Assembly (NCBI GenBank): GCA_934717745.1
Contig: CAKUZB010000008.1
Coordinates: forward strand, 1-64,000
DNA length: 64,000 nt
Source of the DNA: an uncultured Candidatus Melainabacteria bacterium
GTDB lineage: Bacteria; Cyanobacteriota; Vampirovibrionia; Gastranaerophilales; Gastranaerophilaceae
Reading direction: 5' to 3'
The position numbers and the translations under genes are program-made. Numbering within the stretch: the stretch's first letter is position 1; each line of letters opens with the position of its first letter. This document shows positions 35,378 to 44,557 of the stretch, in pieces. Under the pieces are notes generated by a model that saw only the letters and a list, made by a program, of their open reading frames with translations, searched no databases and was not told the DNA's origin.

Positions 35378-35778
35378 GGGGACGTACTGGATTTTGACAG
35401 GATGCTTGATGGGAATAGGTTGCGAGTCCGAGTGCTGTTCTCGGTTATCAACAAGCAAAACAAATTAAGTGCTAACAACAATGTTGTAGTAGCTGATTTT
35501 TCTAGAGCACAAACTCTAGCAGCGTAGATTAAGTTCCGCTGTTCAGCCTTTGTAGTAGTCCATCTTGCCGATTACTATAAAGCGGGTATGCAAGACGCAG
35601 TGCGGTGATGATTGTAGCCGTATCAAGACAACAATCAAGGTGCGGAACACTTAAAAATCCTTTGACTAGAGAATAAGGTTTGACATTTCCTAATTTAGTC
35701 GAGAGAATAATGCCTACACTCGTAGAGATTTATTTTTATCCATTTTGGACGCGGGTTCGACTCCCACCGTCTCCACCA
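35378..35778 (+). ncRNA. ssrA: tmRNA (transfer-messenger RNA)
   Basis: tmRNA rescues stalled ribosomes and tags the nascent chain for proteolysis. The acceptor stem pairs GGGGAC at the 5' end with GTCTCC before ACCA; the T arm GCGGGTTCGACTCCC is intact and CCA is encoded. The tag reading frame starts at GCT (35471) and ends at TAG (35525-35527), giving ANNNVVVADFSRAQTLAA, 18 residues, which is longer than most. The ANN start and AA end resemble cyanobacterial tags. The 3' end is duplicated 185 bp downstream. Confidence 0.95.
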
Positions 35779-35887
35779 AAATACAGAATATACTTTATTA
35801 TATTTTGTATTTTGGTTTGATGGTAATGGAAAGAAACCGCCAACTGCGGGTTGCGTGAGTGAGCCAAGGCTGGAGAGTTTTGATAAT
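35758..35887 (+). repeat. Direct repeat, copy A: ssrA 3' end plus flank
   Basis: This 130-bp unit begins at CGACTCCCACCGTCTCC inside the tmRNA T arm and runs 109 bp past the CCA. It is about 90 percent identical, without gaps, to copy B 185 bp downstream. The 3' end of ssrA is a classic integration site for mobile elements. Confidence 0.88.
35776..35815 (+). terminator. ssrA terminator hairpin starting in the CCA
   Basis: CCAAAATACAGAATATA pairs with TATATTTTGTATTTTGG (17 bp, one G-T) around a 6-base loop, so the terminator stem includes the encoded CCA. The same hairpin recurs in the duplicated copy at 35961-36000. Confidence 0.7.
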
Positions 35888-35942
35888 GCTATAACCACAA
35901 AATCAAAACTCGGAATTGCCGTTTAACGCGAACGAACAAGAC

Positions 35943-36072
35943 CGACTCCCACCGTCTCCACCAAAATACAGAATATACTTTGTTATATTTTGTATTTTGG
36001 TTTGATGGTAATGGAAAGAAACCGCCAACTGCGGGTTACGTAAGCGAGATGAGACTAAAGAGTTTTGATAAT
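35943..36072 (+). repeat. Direct repeat, copy B: displaced ssrA 3' end
   Basis: This second 130-bp copy repeats the last 21 nt of tmRNA including CCA and the terminator hairpin, but has no tmRNA body in front. The 55 bp between the copies hold no gene. Confidence 0.88.
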
Positions 36073-36117
36073 ATTATTAATAACCATACCTTATAAAGAA
36101 CTAGGTAATTAATTTAA

Positions 36118-36264
36118 CTAATATTTGCGATTACGTTTGAACGCATCTTCAGGGTGAGCAGAATTTGAACAAATTATTTCATAATATTCGTTCTTATCAA
36201 TGTTCACACCCATATTTTTTGTATCAATCGTAAATTTTTTCTTCTTTTTTTTCTTATTTTCCAT
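36118..36264 (-). CDS. Small basic protein, 48 residues
   Basis: This short frame starts MENKKKKKKKFTID with seven consecutive lysines, continues with NMGVNIDKNEYYEII and CSNSAHPEDAFKRN, and stops at TAG. On the minus strand a perfect TATAAT ends six bases before the ATG, which supports a leaderless transcript divergent from miaB. Function is unknown; a nucleic-acid-binding role would fit the basic start. It is short, so coding status is moderate. Confidence 0.5.
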   Translation of the reverse strand: MENKKKKKKKFTIDTKNMGVNIDKNEYYEIICSNSAHPEDAFKRNRKY

Positions 36265-36271
36265 AAACTTA

Positions 36272-36301
36272 TTATACTACATTTTTACTTTATGATAAAA
36301 T
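36272..36301 (+). promoter_or_regulatory. Promoter of leaderless miaB
   Basis: TTATAC, 18-bp spacer and TAAAAT end six bases before the miaB ATG. The opposite strand of the same segment carries the TATAAT of the small divergent gene, so the two promoters interlock. Confidence 0.5.
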
Positions 36302-36307
36302 TTATTT

Positions 36308-37627
36308 ATGATGAAAAGAGTATATATCGACACAATGGGTTGTCAAATGAATAAATCCGACACAGAAAGAATGTTAGGCATGCTTTCTTGTTTGGGTTAC
36401 GACGAAACTAAAGAGCCTAAAGAGGCTGATTTATTAATTATTAACACTTGTTCTATTCGCCAATTAAGTGAAGACAAAGCGTTTAGTGAAATCGGCACAT
36501 GGGGACAATGGAAAAAACGTGGAAAAGATATAAAAATCATTTTCAGTGGCTGTGTTGCACAACAAAAACAAGCAGAAATATTTAAACGTGCACCATACGT
36601 TGATTTGGTAATTGGAACACACAATATTTATCAACTACCGGAATTAATTAAACGTATTGAAAATGGTGAAACACGTATTTGCGAATGTCCTGATAAGCCT
36701 TTTGGCGAACAAGATATTGAAATCAAACGTGTAAAAGGCGTTAATGCTTGGATTCCAATTACAGAAGGTTGCAACAACTTCTGCACATACTGTATTGTTC
36801 CATACACTCGTGGCAGAGAACGTTCTAGACTTCCTGAAACAATTATCAAAGAAGCAAAAGATGCTTTAGCACAAGGTTTTAAAGAAATTACACTTTTAGG
36901 CCAAAACGTTGACAGTTACGGTAAAGACTTCAAAGACAAAGAATACAGACTTGCAGACCTTTTAACAGAACTTAACGCAATTGAGGGTAAGTTCAGAATT
37001 AGATTTGTAACTTCTTATCCTACTGATATTACAGACAAATTAATTGAAACCGCAGTTAAACTTGATAAAGTTTGCGAATACTTCCATATTCCAATGCAAT
37101 CAGGCTCAAGCGAAGTTTTAAAACAAATGAACAGACGTTACAACAGAGAAGAATATACACAAATTGCAACAAAAATACGTAATTTAATTCCGGACGTAAC
37201 TATCACAAGCGACTTCATAGCAGGTTTCCCTGGAGAAACAGAAGAACAATTCTTGGAAACACTTACTGCAATGGACGAATTGAATTTAGATTATTCAAAT
37301 ACTGCCGCATATTCACCTAGAGAAAAAACAGTTGCAGCAAAATGGGTAGACAAATTCATTGATGAAGATACAAAAACTGAACGTCTAAAACGTTTAAACG
37401 AAAAAAATATGGAATGCTGTTTACGTTCTAACCAAAAATATGTGGGCAGAGAACTTGAAGTTCTAATCGAAAACTTTGAAAACCACAAAGGCAAAAACGT
37501 AATCACAGGTAGAACACGTAACAATAAAATTGTTCATATCCCTTGCGAAAGAAATTTAACAGGTGAATTTGTTAATGTAAAAATTACCGGTGCAAAAACA
37601 TGGTATATAAGCGGAGAATTAATTTAA
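36308..37627 (+). CDS. miaB: tRNA-2-methylthio-N6-dimethylallyladenosine synthase MiaB
   Basis: This radical SAM methylthiotransferase modifies A37 of tRNAs reading UNN codons. The N-terminal UPF0004 domain starts VYIDTMGCQMNKSDTERM with the three auxiliary-cluster cysteines (CQMN, NTCSIR, SGCVAQ). The radical SAM motif CNNFCTYCIVPYTRGRERSR lies near residue 155. A TRAM domain follows at the C-terminus. Length (439 residues) is normal. A UUCG-loop terminator follows. Confidence 0.95.
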   Translation: MMKRVYIDTMGCQMNKSDTERMLGMLSCLGYDETKEPKEADLLIINTCSIRQLSEDKAFSEIGTWGQWKKRGKDIKIIFSGCVAQQKQAEIFKRAPYVDLVIGTHNIYQLPELIKRIENGETRICECPDKPFGEQDIEIKRVKGVNAWIPITEGCNNFCTYCIVPYTRGRERSRLPETIIKEAKDALAQGFKEITLLGQNVDSYGKDFKDKEYRLADLLTELNAIEGKFRIRFVTSYPTDITDKLIETAVKLDKVCEYFHIPMQSGSSEVLKQMNRRYNREEYTQIATKIRNLIPDVTITSDFIAGFPGETEEQFLETLTAMDELNLDYSNTAAYSPREKTVAAKWVDKFIDEDTKTERLKRLNEKNMECCLRSNQKYVGRELEVLIENFENHKGKNVITGRTRNNKIVHIPCERNLTGEFVNVKITGAKTWYISGELI

Positions 37628-37698
37628 CAGAATAAATTTAATCAAAAGATACCAAAACAAAATCAGAATGATAATATAGTTTAAAATTGTCTAAAATT

Positions 37699-37721
37699 GA
37701 GCCTTTCGAGGCTCTTTTTTT
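37699..37721 (+). terminator. Terminator after miaB
   Basis: GAGCCT-TTCG-AGGCTC with a stable UUCG tetraloop is followed by seven T residues. Confidence 0.92.
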
Positions 37722-37767
37722 AATGCAAAATTTAATAACTTTGTTAAAAAATATTAAAACCTCTTGC

Positions 37768-37793
37768 AATATTACTACAATAGTAGTAATATT
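37768..37793. promoter_or_regulatory. 26-bp palindrome upstream of a small gene
   Basis: AATATTACTAC and GTAGTAATATT are perfect 11-bp arms around AATA. It lies 39 bp before a small gene's start and has no T run, so an operator is more likely than a terminator. Confidence 0.5.
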
Positions 37794-37832
37794 AAATCAT
37801 CGGGTTATGGTTATTAAGAGGTACACAAAAAG

Positions 37833-38060
37833 ATGGCAAGAAATTGGAATGAACCGGTACAACAGTTTGACAACGTTTATCACATGGACGTTGAAAGAGT
37901 TGGAAACATGACCGCAACAACTCTTTACAAGAATGGAAAAATAATATTATACGAAGAAACTGTAAAAGAAATTAAAAAATTAGAAAATTATGGTGATTTT
38001 GAGATGACAAAGGTATTAAAAAGAATACACTTTGATGAAAACGGAAGCATCATAAAATAA
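37833..38060 (+). CDS. Hypothetical small protein, 75 residues
   Basis: The protein (MARNWNEPVQQFDNVYHMDV start, KVLKRIHFDENGSIIK end) has alternating short beta strands and a charged helix, with no recognisable family, signal or membrane segment. AAGAGG lies about ten bases before the ATG. It sits 59 bp before hom, downstream of a palindrome that could be its operator. An overlapping frame on the same strand has weaker start support and was not kept. Confidence 0.5.
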   Translation: MARNWNEPVQQFDNVYHMDVERVGNMTATTLYKNGKIILYEETVKEIKKLENYGDFEMTKVLKRIHFDENGSIIK

Positions 38061-38119
38061 TAAATTGCACTAATAACTTATATATTGTAGAATACAATAT
38101 ATAAGAGAAAAGGTGATAA

Positions 38120-39397
38120 ATGAACAAAACAAAAATCGGAATTATTGGTCTTGGAACAGTTGGGGGCGGAGTTTTCAAAACTCTTAAAGATTTCCCTGAT
38201 ATTGAAGTCGTAAAAATTGCGGTAAGAAACATTAAAAAACCACGTAATATTGAGAATTTAGATGAATCTATTTTGACAGAAAACGCAGAAGAAATCGTTA
38301 ATAATCCTGACATTGACGTCGTGGTAGAACTTATGGGTGGAGTACACCCTGCGTATGAATTGATTAAGACCGCAATTGACAACGGCAAGCACGTTGTAAC
38401 TGCAAACAAAGAACTTCTTGCAAAACATGGCGAAGAAATTTTTAAACATGCAGAAGAAAAAAATGTCGTGGTGTTATATGAAGCAGCAATTGCTGGCGGT
38501 ATTCCAATTATCATGCCGATTAAAACAATTTTAGCCGGCAATAAAATCTCAAAAATTGAAGCAATCCTAAACGGTACAACAAATTATATTTTAACAAATA
38601 TGGACGAAAACAAAGCGTCATATGAAACAGTTTTAAAAGAAGCACAAGAATTGGGTTACGCAGAAGCAGACCCTACAGGCGATGTTGAGGGCTTCGACTC
38701 TGCATATAAACTTACAACTCTTGCAACTATTACATTTAAAAAACGTGTAAAACTTGAAAATGTTTATCGTGAGGGTATTACAAAAATTAAAGCAGAAGAT
38801 ATTAAATACGCAAACGAATTAGGATACAAAATAAAACTTGTTGCTTATGCAAATATTGATGAACACGAGAACATAGACGTTCGAGTTCACCCAATGTTTG
38901 TTGACAAAACAAATACGCTCGCACACATCAATTACGTTACAAATGCAGTAACCCTAACAGGCACTCCTATAGGTAAAATCACTTTATCAGGTCCGGGTGC
39001 CGGCGAAATGCCTACTGCAAGTTCAGTTGTAGGCGACATTTTATCTATCGCAAGAGAATTAGGAACAACAGATTATATTCTACCAATGATGCGTTGCTCT
39101 CATAACCACGATTCAGGAGCACATTTTTTAACAATTGACGAAACAGAAAATAAATATTATTTACGAATGATTGCAAACGACAAAGTTGGCGGTATTGCAG
39201 AAATAACAAAAGTTTTCGCTGATAAAAAAATCAATATTGAAACAATATTAATGAAAGAAGTTACAGAAAATGGAACAGCAGAAATCGTTATTGTAACTGA
39301 ACTTTGCAATGAAAAACTTATTAAAGAAACAGAAAAAGAACTTATCAATGACAGTTGCGTAAAACAACTCGCAAGCATGATTAGAATTAATAATTAG
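38120..39397 (+). CDS. hom: Homoserine dehydrogenase
   Basis: Hom reduces aspartate semialdehyde to homoserine with NAD(P)H. The dinucleotide fold IGIIGLGTVGGGVFK begins the protein; catalytic-domain motifs are VTANKELLAKHG, EAAIAGGIPII, LNGTTNYILT and EAQELGYAEADPTGDVEGFDSAYK (key part ADPTGDVEG-x-D). A C-terminal ACT domain (from about residue 345) suggests threonine feedback inhibition. thrC follows 11 bp later, forming a threonine operon without thrB. Confidence 0.95.
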   Translation: MNKTKIGIIGLGTVGGGVFKTLKDFPDIEVVKIAVRNIKKPRNIENLDESILTENAEEIVNNPDIDVVVELMGGVHPAYELIKTAIDNGKHVVTANKELLAKHGEEIFKHAEEKNVVVLYEAAIAGGIPIIMPIKTILAGNKISKIEAILNGTTNYILTNMDENKASYETVLKEAQELGYAEADPTGDVEGFDSAYKLTTLATITFKKRVKLENVYREGITKIKAEDIKYANELGYKIKLVAYANIDEHENIDVRVHPMFVDKTNTLAHINYVTNAVTLTGTPIGKITLSGPGAGEMPTASSVVGDILSIARELGTTDYILPMMRCSHNHDSGAHFLTIDETENKYYLRMIANDKVGGIAEITKVFADKKINIETILMKEVTENGTAEIVIVTELCNEKLIKETEKELINDSCVKQLASMIRINN

Positions 39398-39408
39398 AAA
39401 GGTATAAA

Positions 39409-40464
39409 ATGACTTACTATAAAGGTTTAATCGACAAATACAGAGAATATTTACCAGTTAATGAAAATACTCCAATCGTAACATTAAACGAGGGAAACAC
39501 TCCATTAATAAAAGCAGATAACCTTGCAAACAAACTTGGTTTAGATGCGGAAATATACTTAAAATTTGAAGGTTCAAATCCAACAGGAAGTTTCAAAGAC
39601 CGCGGAATGACAATGGCAGTAACAAAAGCAAAAGAAGAAGGTTCAAATGCCATAATCTGTGCATCTACAGGTAACACAAGTGCTTCAGCAGCGGCTTACG
39701 GTGCTAGAGCAGGATTAAAAACTTACGTGCTTATACCAGACGGTTATATTGCACTGGGAAAATTATCTCAAGCAATGATGTATGGTGCTGAAATCATTGC
39801 AATTCAAGGAAATTTTGACCAAGCACTTGAAGTAGTAAGAAAAATTTCGGAAGAATACCCAATCACTCTTGTAAACTCAGTAAACCCATACCGAATTGAA
39901 GGTCAAAAAACAGGTGCATTCGAAATTTGCGACGCACTGGGTCAAGCACCTGATTACCATTTTATTCCGGTTGGTAATGCAGGAAACATTACAGCATACT
40001 GGAAAGGTTATAAAGAATATAAAGAAGTTGGAAAAATTGATAATTTACCAAAAATGATGGGCTTTGAAGCAGAAGGGGCTGCCGCAATTGTGCGTGGTGA
40101 AAGAATTATGAATCCTGAAACAATTGCAACTGCAATTAGAATAGGTAATCCTGCAAGTTGGGAAAAAGCAGAAAATGCTAGAGATGAAAGCAAAGGAACA
40201 ATTTCTTCTGTAACAGATGAAGAAATTATCGAAGCATATAAATTAATCGCAAGTTGTGAAGGTGTTTTAGCAGAACCTGCAAGTGCAGCATCAGTTGCCG
40301 GCTTAATCAAATGCAGAAACACAATAAAAACAGGATCAAAATGCGTTTGTATCTTAACAGGAAACGGCTTAAAAGACCCTGATAATGCGATTAAATATTC
40401 AGGTGCAGAAGTCAAAAAGACATCTTCTGACATAAAAGATATATTGAAAGTAATGACTTTTTAA
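39409..40464 (+). CDS. thrC: Threonine synthase
   Basis: ThrC converts O-phosphohomoserine to threonine using pyridoxal phosphate. The cofactor lysine is in NPTGSFKDRGM (about residue 63); TGNTSASAAAYGARAG, PVGNAGNITAYWKGYKEY (in part GNAGNITAYW) and EPASAASVAGL complete the fold-type II pattern. The 351-residue length fits the short ThrC class. It is co-transcribed with hom. Confidence 0.95.
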   Translation: MTYYKGLIDKYREYLPVNENTPIVTLNEGNTPLIKADNLANKLGLDAEIYLKFEGSNPTGSFKDRGMTMAVTKAKEEGSNAIICASTGNTSASAAAYGARAGLKTYVLIPDGYIALGKLSQAMMYGAEIIAIQGNFDQALEVVRKISEEYPITLVNSVNPYRIEGQKTGAFEICDALGQAPDYHFIPVGNAGNITAYWKGYKEYKEVGKIDNLPKMMGFEAEGAAAIVRGERIMNPETIATAIRIGNPASWEKAENARDESKGTISSVTDEEIIEAYKLIASCEGVLAEPASAASVAGLIKCRNTIKTGSKCVCILTGNGLKDPDNAIKYSGAEVKKTSSDIKDILKVMTF

Positions 40465-40656
40465 AGTCCACATTGAATTTTAATTATCCAATTCTCGTAT
40501 TTAAAATTTTGAAAACAAATTTTATGTTTTTGGTAGAAGATTTTTTATAAATTTTGGCAAAAGTTTTAATGCAAATATAAAAAACAGGATACCGTTATCA
40601 AATAATACCCAAAAGCATAACATACAATGCCGACAGTCAATTAAGTAGTACAAAAA

Positions 40657-41148
40657 TTAACTTTCGTGCAATACAATATTACCTGTTTCCAATGTTTTTT
40701 TCACATCAATAATTCTTTGATTTGAACTACCAACCCAATGAAGATTGTTATCGTTTAATTTCTTTATAAATTCGCCGTCTACCAAAACGTCAATATTGTC
40801 AATTCCTTCCAAATTACAAATTTGTTCCCATCTGTATCCGGTATACAACCAAATTGTTTTTTCAGGTAATTGATTTTTTATTTTTTGAATTAATCTAAAA
40901 ACTTCAGAACGATTTTTTGGAAACAAAGGGTCGCCACCACTAAAAGTTATACCTGTAATTGCAGGTTTTGATAATGATTCAAAAAGTTCATTTTCTGCAT
41001 CTTCATCAAACGGAATACCGCCATTTTCGTCCCAAGTAATAGGATTTTGACACTCCGGACACTTATGGTTACAACCTGCAACCCAAAGTACGGTTCTTAA
41101 ACCGTCGCCATTAAGCATATCTTCTTTTGTAATATTGTGGTAATTCAT
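40657..41148 (-). CDS. nrdG: Anaerobic ribonucleotide reductase activating protein
   Basis: NrdG is the radical SAM enzyme that generates the glycyl radical on NrdD. The cluster motif is CNHKCPECQNP, with the variant spacing C-x3-C-x2-C, near residue 30; GITFSGGDPLF and WLYTGYRWE follow. Length (163 residues) is normal. It lies 209 bp downstream of nrdD, with a hairpin between them. Confidence 0.93.
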   Translation of the reverse strand: MNYHNITKEDMLNGDGLRTVLWVAGCNHKCPECQNPITWDENGGIPFDEDAENELFESLSKPAITGITFSGGDPLFPKNRSEVFRLIQKIKNQLPEKTIWLYTGYRWEQICNLEGIDNIDVLVDGEFIKKLNDNNLHWVGSSNQRIIDVKKTLETGNIVLHES

Positions 41149-41357
41149 TAATCTCTTTCCAATTTCTGTTTTGTTATAATTATGGGTTTTGATTTTTAAT
41201 CAAAACCCATTAAATTTTGCTTGCGTTTCACATAACTTTAGTTTTGACGTTCCCATCCTCGCGTTAAACGCAACCGTTCACAATTAAAACGCAAATTCCA
41301 ACCGTTTCCGTTTATAATTGTTCACCTTTCGCTTCGCTCATTGCTCTGCTCGGGTGG
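41149..41357. other. Spacer between nrdD and nrdG with hairpin
   Basis: A 13-bp stem (ATGGGTTTTGATT, 41182-41210) lies just before nrdG. The rest is a locally GC-richer stretch with GCGTTAAACGC and a CGAGCAGAGCAATGAGCGAA segment (minus strand) that is not coding; it could be an extragenic repeat. Confidence 0.4.
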
Positions 41358-43616
41358 CTACATACTAACCCTATCTTTAATTTCTTCCATTTTTGCTTCG
41401 TTCAAGCGAGTATCACCTTTAACTCTTGAATATGACAAGTAGCCGTTCATTCTATCAATTTTTGTTAGGTTTTTGCTACCGCATTTTGGACAAACGTCCA
41501 TATTCAATTCTTGGTGTCCGCAATCATCGCAATATGAAAGAGATAAGTTAACACCTTCATAGAAACCTTTATCCATTGCTCTTTTGATTAAAGTTTCAAT
41601 TGCTTTTGTGTTATATGAAACAGGATATTTTACATATTGAATTTTTCCACCATTTAAAAGTTCCCAGAAACGACCTTCTAAATCTTGTTTTTGTAAAGGT
41701 CCTATTTGTTCTGAAACGTGGCAGTGAAAACTATTTGAAACGTAACCTTTGTCTGAAACTTTTTCAACTACACCGTATTTTTTACGGAATTGTTTAACTT
41801 GCAAACCACAAAGATTTTCAGCCGGAGTACCGTAAATTGCATATAAATTTCCGTCTTCTTCTTTGAATTGGTTTACTTTTTTGTTAATGTATTCCATAAC
41901 TTCAAGTGCGAATTGTCCATCTTCTACAAGAGATTTTCCGTTATACAATTCTTGCAATTCATTCAATGCAGTAATACCGAATGATGCAGTTGAAGATTTC
42001 AATATTGGTTTAATTTTGTCATGTAATCCTAAATGTCCGCCGTAGAAACCACCTTCACAGAAACCTAAAGGATTGATTGACGCTCTCATTTCACCAAGGT
42101 AATCATAAGTTCTTTTGTGTAAACTTCTAATCATTTCCATGTAGTAATCTAAAACTTCATAGAAATCTTTACCTTCTTTTTGTGCTTTTGCATAAATCAT
42201 TGGTAAGTGTAAACTGATAGCACCAATATTAAATCTACCAACGAAAACCGGAGAATCGTTTTCATCCGCAGGTTTCATTCCGCCTCTTTCATACCAAGGT
42301 GATAAGAATGCTCTGCAACCCATTGGAGAAATAACTTTTTTATATTTTTTGTACATACTTGCAATGTAACCATCACCAGTCATTGATAACCAATCAGGGT
42401 ACATTGATTTTTTAGAACATTCAACGCCTGCGTTGAATAATTCTTCTAATTCACCGCCGTTTCCATGTAAGTTTTCGTCATATAAGAATACAATTTTAGG
42501 GAATAGTACAGGTTTTTTGTAACCTTTTTTACCTTGTCCTTCTTCTCTAACTCTTAGCATCATTTTTGATGCCATTTTTTCAAATCTTTCAGTACCTAAG
42601 CCCATTGACATAGTGATGAATGGATAATCACCACGACTTGAAGCAACAGTGTTAAATTTGTATTCCCAACCTTGGAAACCATCGTGGAAATCTTTTTCAA
42701 CATCTTTTAATGCTTCTTCGTCTGCTTTTTCAGGACTTACACCCATATCAATATATCTTTGATAATTTTTATCAAAAGTTTTTTGTGCAAACGGTGCTAA
42801 AATTTTATCAACTTCTGGAACTGTAAAACCGCCATATTGTTGACTTGCCGCAGCCATTACAATATCGCCAATTACATCAAAAGCAACTTCCAATGTCTTT
42901 GGTTCGTTGTACCAAAGATTACCCATTTCAAAGCCGTCTTTTAATACGCTTGCAACATCAAATAAACAACAGTTCATTGTATCACGTCTTGCAGACATAT
43001 CGTGAATATAGATATAACCATCACGAGTTGCTTGTAATTCCGGAACTGTTAAAAAGAATTTTTTGTATAATTCTTTATTCAATTGATTGAAGATTAAAGA
43101 ACGTTTTGTTGAAACTAAAGCAGAATCTGCGTTTGAGTTTTCTTTATCTCCAATGTACATAATTCTTTGACTTTCTTGATATACTTTATCAAGCATATTT
43201 ACAAAATCAATTTTATAATCTCTGTAATTTCTGTAACTTTTAGCAACTTTTGGATTGATACTTTCCAAAACATTTTCAACAATGCAGTGCATTTTAAAAA
43301 TTTCGATTTCGTTTTGACGTGTTTCCAAAACGCTTAAATTTACACGATTGCAAAGTTGTTCAATTTCTTTTTCTGAAAATTCAACAAGCATTCTTGCTGC
43401 TGATTTTTTAACTGCGTTTACAACTTTTTCAACATTATAATCTTCTTTAGTGCCATCTTTTTTAATAATTTTAACATTATTAACTGCGATTTTTGAAACA
43501 AAATCAACAATTTTAAGGTTTTTTGTAGAATTTAAAGATGCTGGTTTAGTTACTGCTGAAGTTACATTAACTTCTTCTTTAATTTTTACAACTTTTCCAT
43601 TTTCTAACTGTGGCAT
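41358..43616 (-). CDS. nrdD: Anaerobic ribonucleoside-triphosphate reductase
   Basis: NrdD reduces ribonucleoside triphosphates to deoxyribonucleotides under anoxia. An N-terminal ATP-cone (about residues 50-145) provides allosteric control. The catalytic barrel is followed by the zinc site CDDCGHQELNMDVCPKCG and the glycyl-radical motif RMNGYLSYSR near the C-terminus. Length is 752 residues. AAGGAG precedes the ATG. With NrdG it shows that the cell can make DNA precursors without oxygen; no aerobic reductase is in the window. Confidence 0.95.
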   Translation of the reverse strand: MPQLENGKVVKIKEEVNVTSAVTKPASLNSTKNLKIVDFVSKIAVNNVKIIKKDGTKEDYNVEKVVNAVKKSAARMLVEFSEKEIEQLCNRVNLSVLETRQNEIEIFKMHCIVENVLESINPKVAKSYRNYRDYKIDFVNMLDKVYQESQRIMYIGDKENSNADSALVSTKRSLIFNQLNKELYKKFFLTVPELQATRDGYIYIHDMSARRDTMNCCLFDVASVLKDGFEMGNLWYNEPKTLEVAFDVIGDIVMAAASQQYGGFTVPEVDKILAPFAQKTFDKNYQRYIDMGVSPEKADEEALKDVEKDFHDGFQGWEYKFNTVASSRGDYPFITMSMGLGTERFEKMASKMMLRVREEGQGKKGYKKPVLFPKIVFLYDENLHGNGGELEELFNAGVECSKKSMYPDWLSMTGDGYIASMYKKYKKVISPMGCRAFLSPWYERGGMKPADENDSPVFVGRFNIGAISLHLPMIYAKAQKEGKDFYEVLDYYMEMIRSLHKRTYDYLGEMRASINPLGFCEGGFYGGHLGLHDKIKPILKSSTASFGITALNELQELYNGKSLVEDGQFALEVMEYINKKVNQFKEEDGNLYAIYGTPAENLCGLQVKQFRKKYGVVEKVSDKGYVSNSFHCHVSEQIGPLQKQDLEGRFWELLNGGKIQYVKYPVSYNTKAIETLIKRAMDKGFYEGVNLSLSYCDDCGHQELNMDVCPKCGSKNLTKIDRMNGYLSYSRVKGDTRLNEAKMEEIKDRVSM

Positions 43617-44083
43617 TTAAAATCTCCTTTTTTGTATAAAAATGCAGAAATAGGATAAATTTTACTGTATATTTTAATTCCCGAATTCCTGTCCCAAGGT
43701 TCAATTTACTTCTAAATAAGTTAGGTTTAAAAACCTGTGATTTATTACACACTTCTTTTCTTATTTATTTTATTATTATACATTAAATTTTAAAAGCATG
43801 GAATATTTATTACAGAAAATAATACATTTAAATTATAAAAATTTATAAAAATTGCCCATAAGATTAATCTATAAACGATTTACTCCAACTATACATTTCG
43901 TTATGATATTTTACATACTTAACTAAAGTTAAATAAAATTTACATAACATTATTATTGAAGTTAAAATTTAATAAAAGTTCCTGCAAAAAGACTTTTTAA
44001 TCAAATCTTCCTTTTTTATACTTTTGTAATTTAACACTTAGTACAAGATTAAATTAACTATGAGATGGAGATTAAAGTATAAA
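43617..44083. other. 467-bp intergenic region upstream of nrdD
   Basis: No convincing gene is seen. The segment next to nrdD must hold its promoter; I see no clear NrdR box. AGGTTTAAAAACCT (43728-43741 region) is a perfect short palindrome. The left border of the accessory island probably falls here. Confidence 0.4.
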
Positions 44084-44557
44084 TTATTTTTTATTTATAG
44101 TTTGTTCTTGTTTATTGATATTGTTTGCATATTCTAGGATATTTATTTTTTTATTTAATTCGGAAATTTCTTTTGATTGAGCTTCTATTATTTTGTTATT
44201 ATTATCCAATTTTTCCATAATATTATTAAATTTATTATCCAAATTTGTACTATATAATCTAAATATACACGCAATAATCGATATAACAATAGTTCCAACT
44301 ATTCCAAGAACCCATTTGTACTTCTCAAGTTTTTTAAATATTGGTTGCTGTATTTCAGCTTTTAATTCATCCACATTTTGTTCTAATTGTTTCATTCTGT
44401 ATTCTATTAATTCATAATTAATTTTGTTTGAATATGAAGAAGAAGTATTCACTTCAAAACCAACATCTTTTTGTAACATTGAAGATGTTGTATCAGAATA
44501 CCCGTTGATATTTTCTTGTGTATTTGGAATTAATTCATTCTTCTTTCTTGCCATCAT
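44084..44557 (-). CDS. Single-pass membrane protein with two coiled coils
   Basis: I do not recognise this 157-residue protein. A Ser/Thr-rich N-terminus leads into a coiled coil (about 45-78), one membrane segment (WVLGIVGTIVISIIACIF, about 82-99) and a second coiled coil rich in Asn and Lys. Its start lies inside the 3' end of the upstream gene (about 20-23 bp overlap), so the two are translationally coupled. The layout suggests a membrane-anchored partner of that gene's product. Confidence 0.65.
   Translation of the reverse strand: MMARKKNELIPNTQENINGYSDTTSSMLQKDVGFEVNTSSSYSNKINYELIEYRMKQLEQNVDELKAEIQQPIFKKLEKYKWVLGIVGTIVISIIACIFRLYSTNLDNKFNNIMEKLDNNNKIIEAQSKEISELNKKINILEYANNINKQEQTINKK

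Noticed and set aside
35695..35898. 67-codon minus-strand frame containing WWRRWESNPRP
   Set aside because: It is the reverse of the tmRNA 3' end and its terminator; such frames are common artefacts over tRNA-like ends.
37687..37911. 74-codon frame upstream of and overlapping the 75-residue gene
   Set aside because: It runs through the miaB terminator and the palindrome and lacks a ribosome site; the gene starting at 37833 is better supported.
43617..44083. Riboswitch or NrdR box upstream of nrdD
   Set aside because: I could not find a conserved riboswitch core or a convincing NrdR-type palindrome pair.
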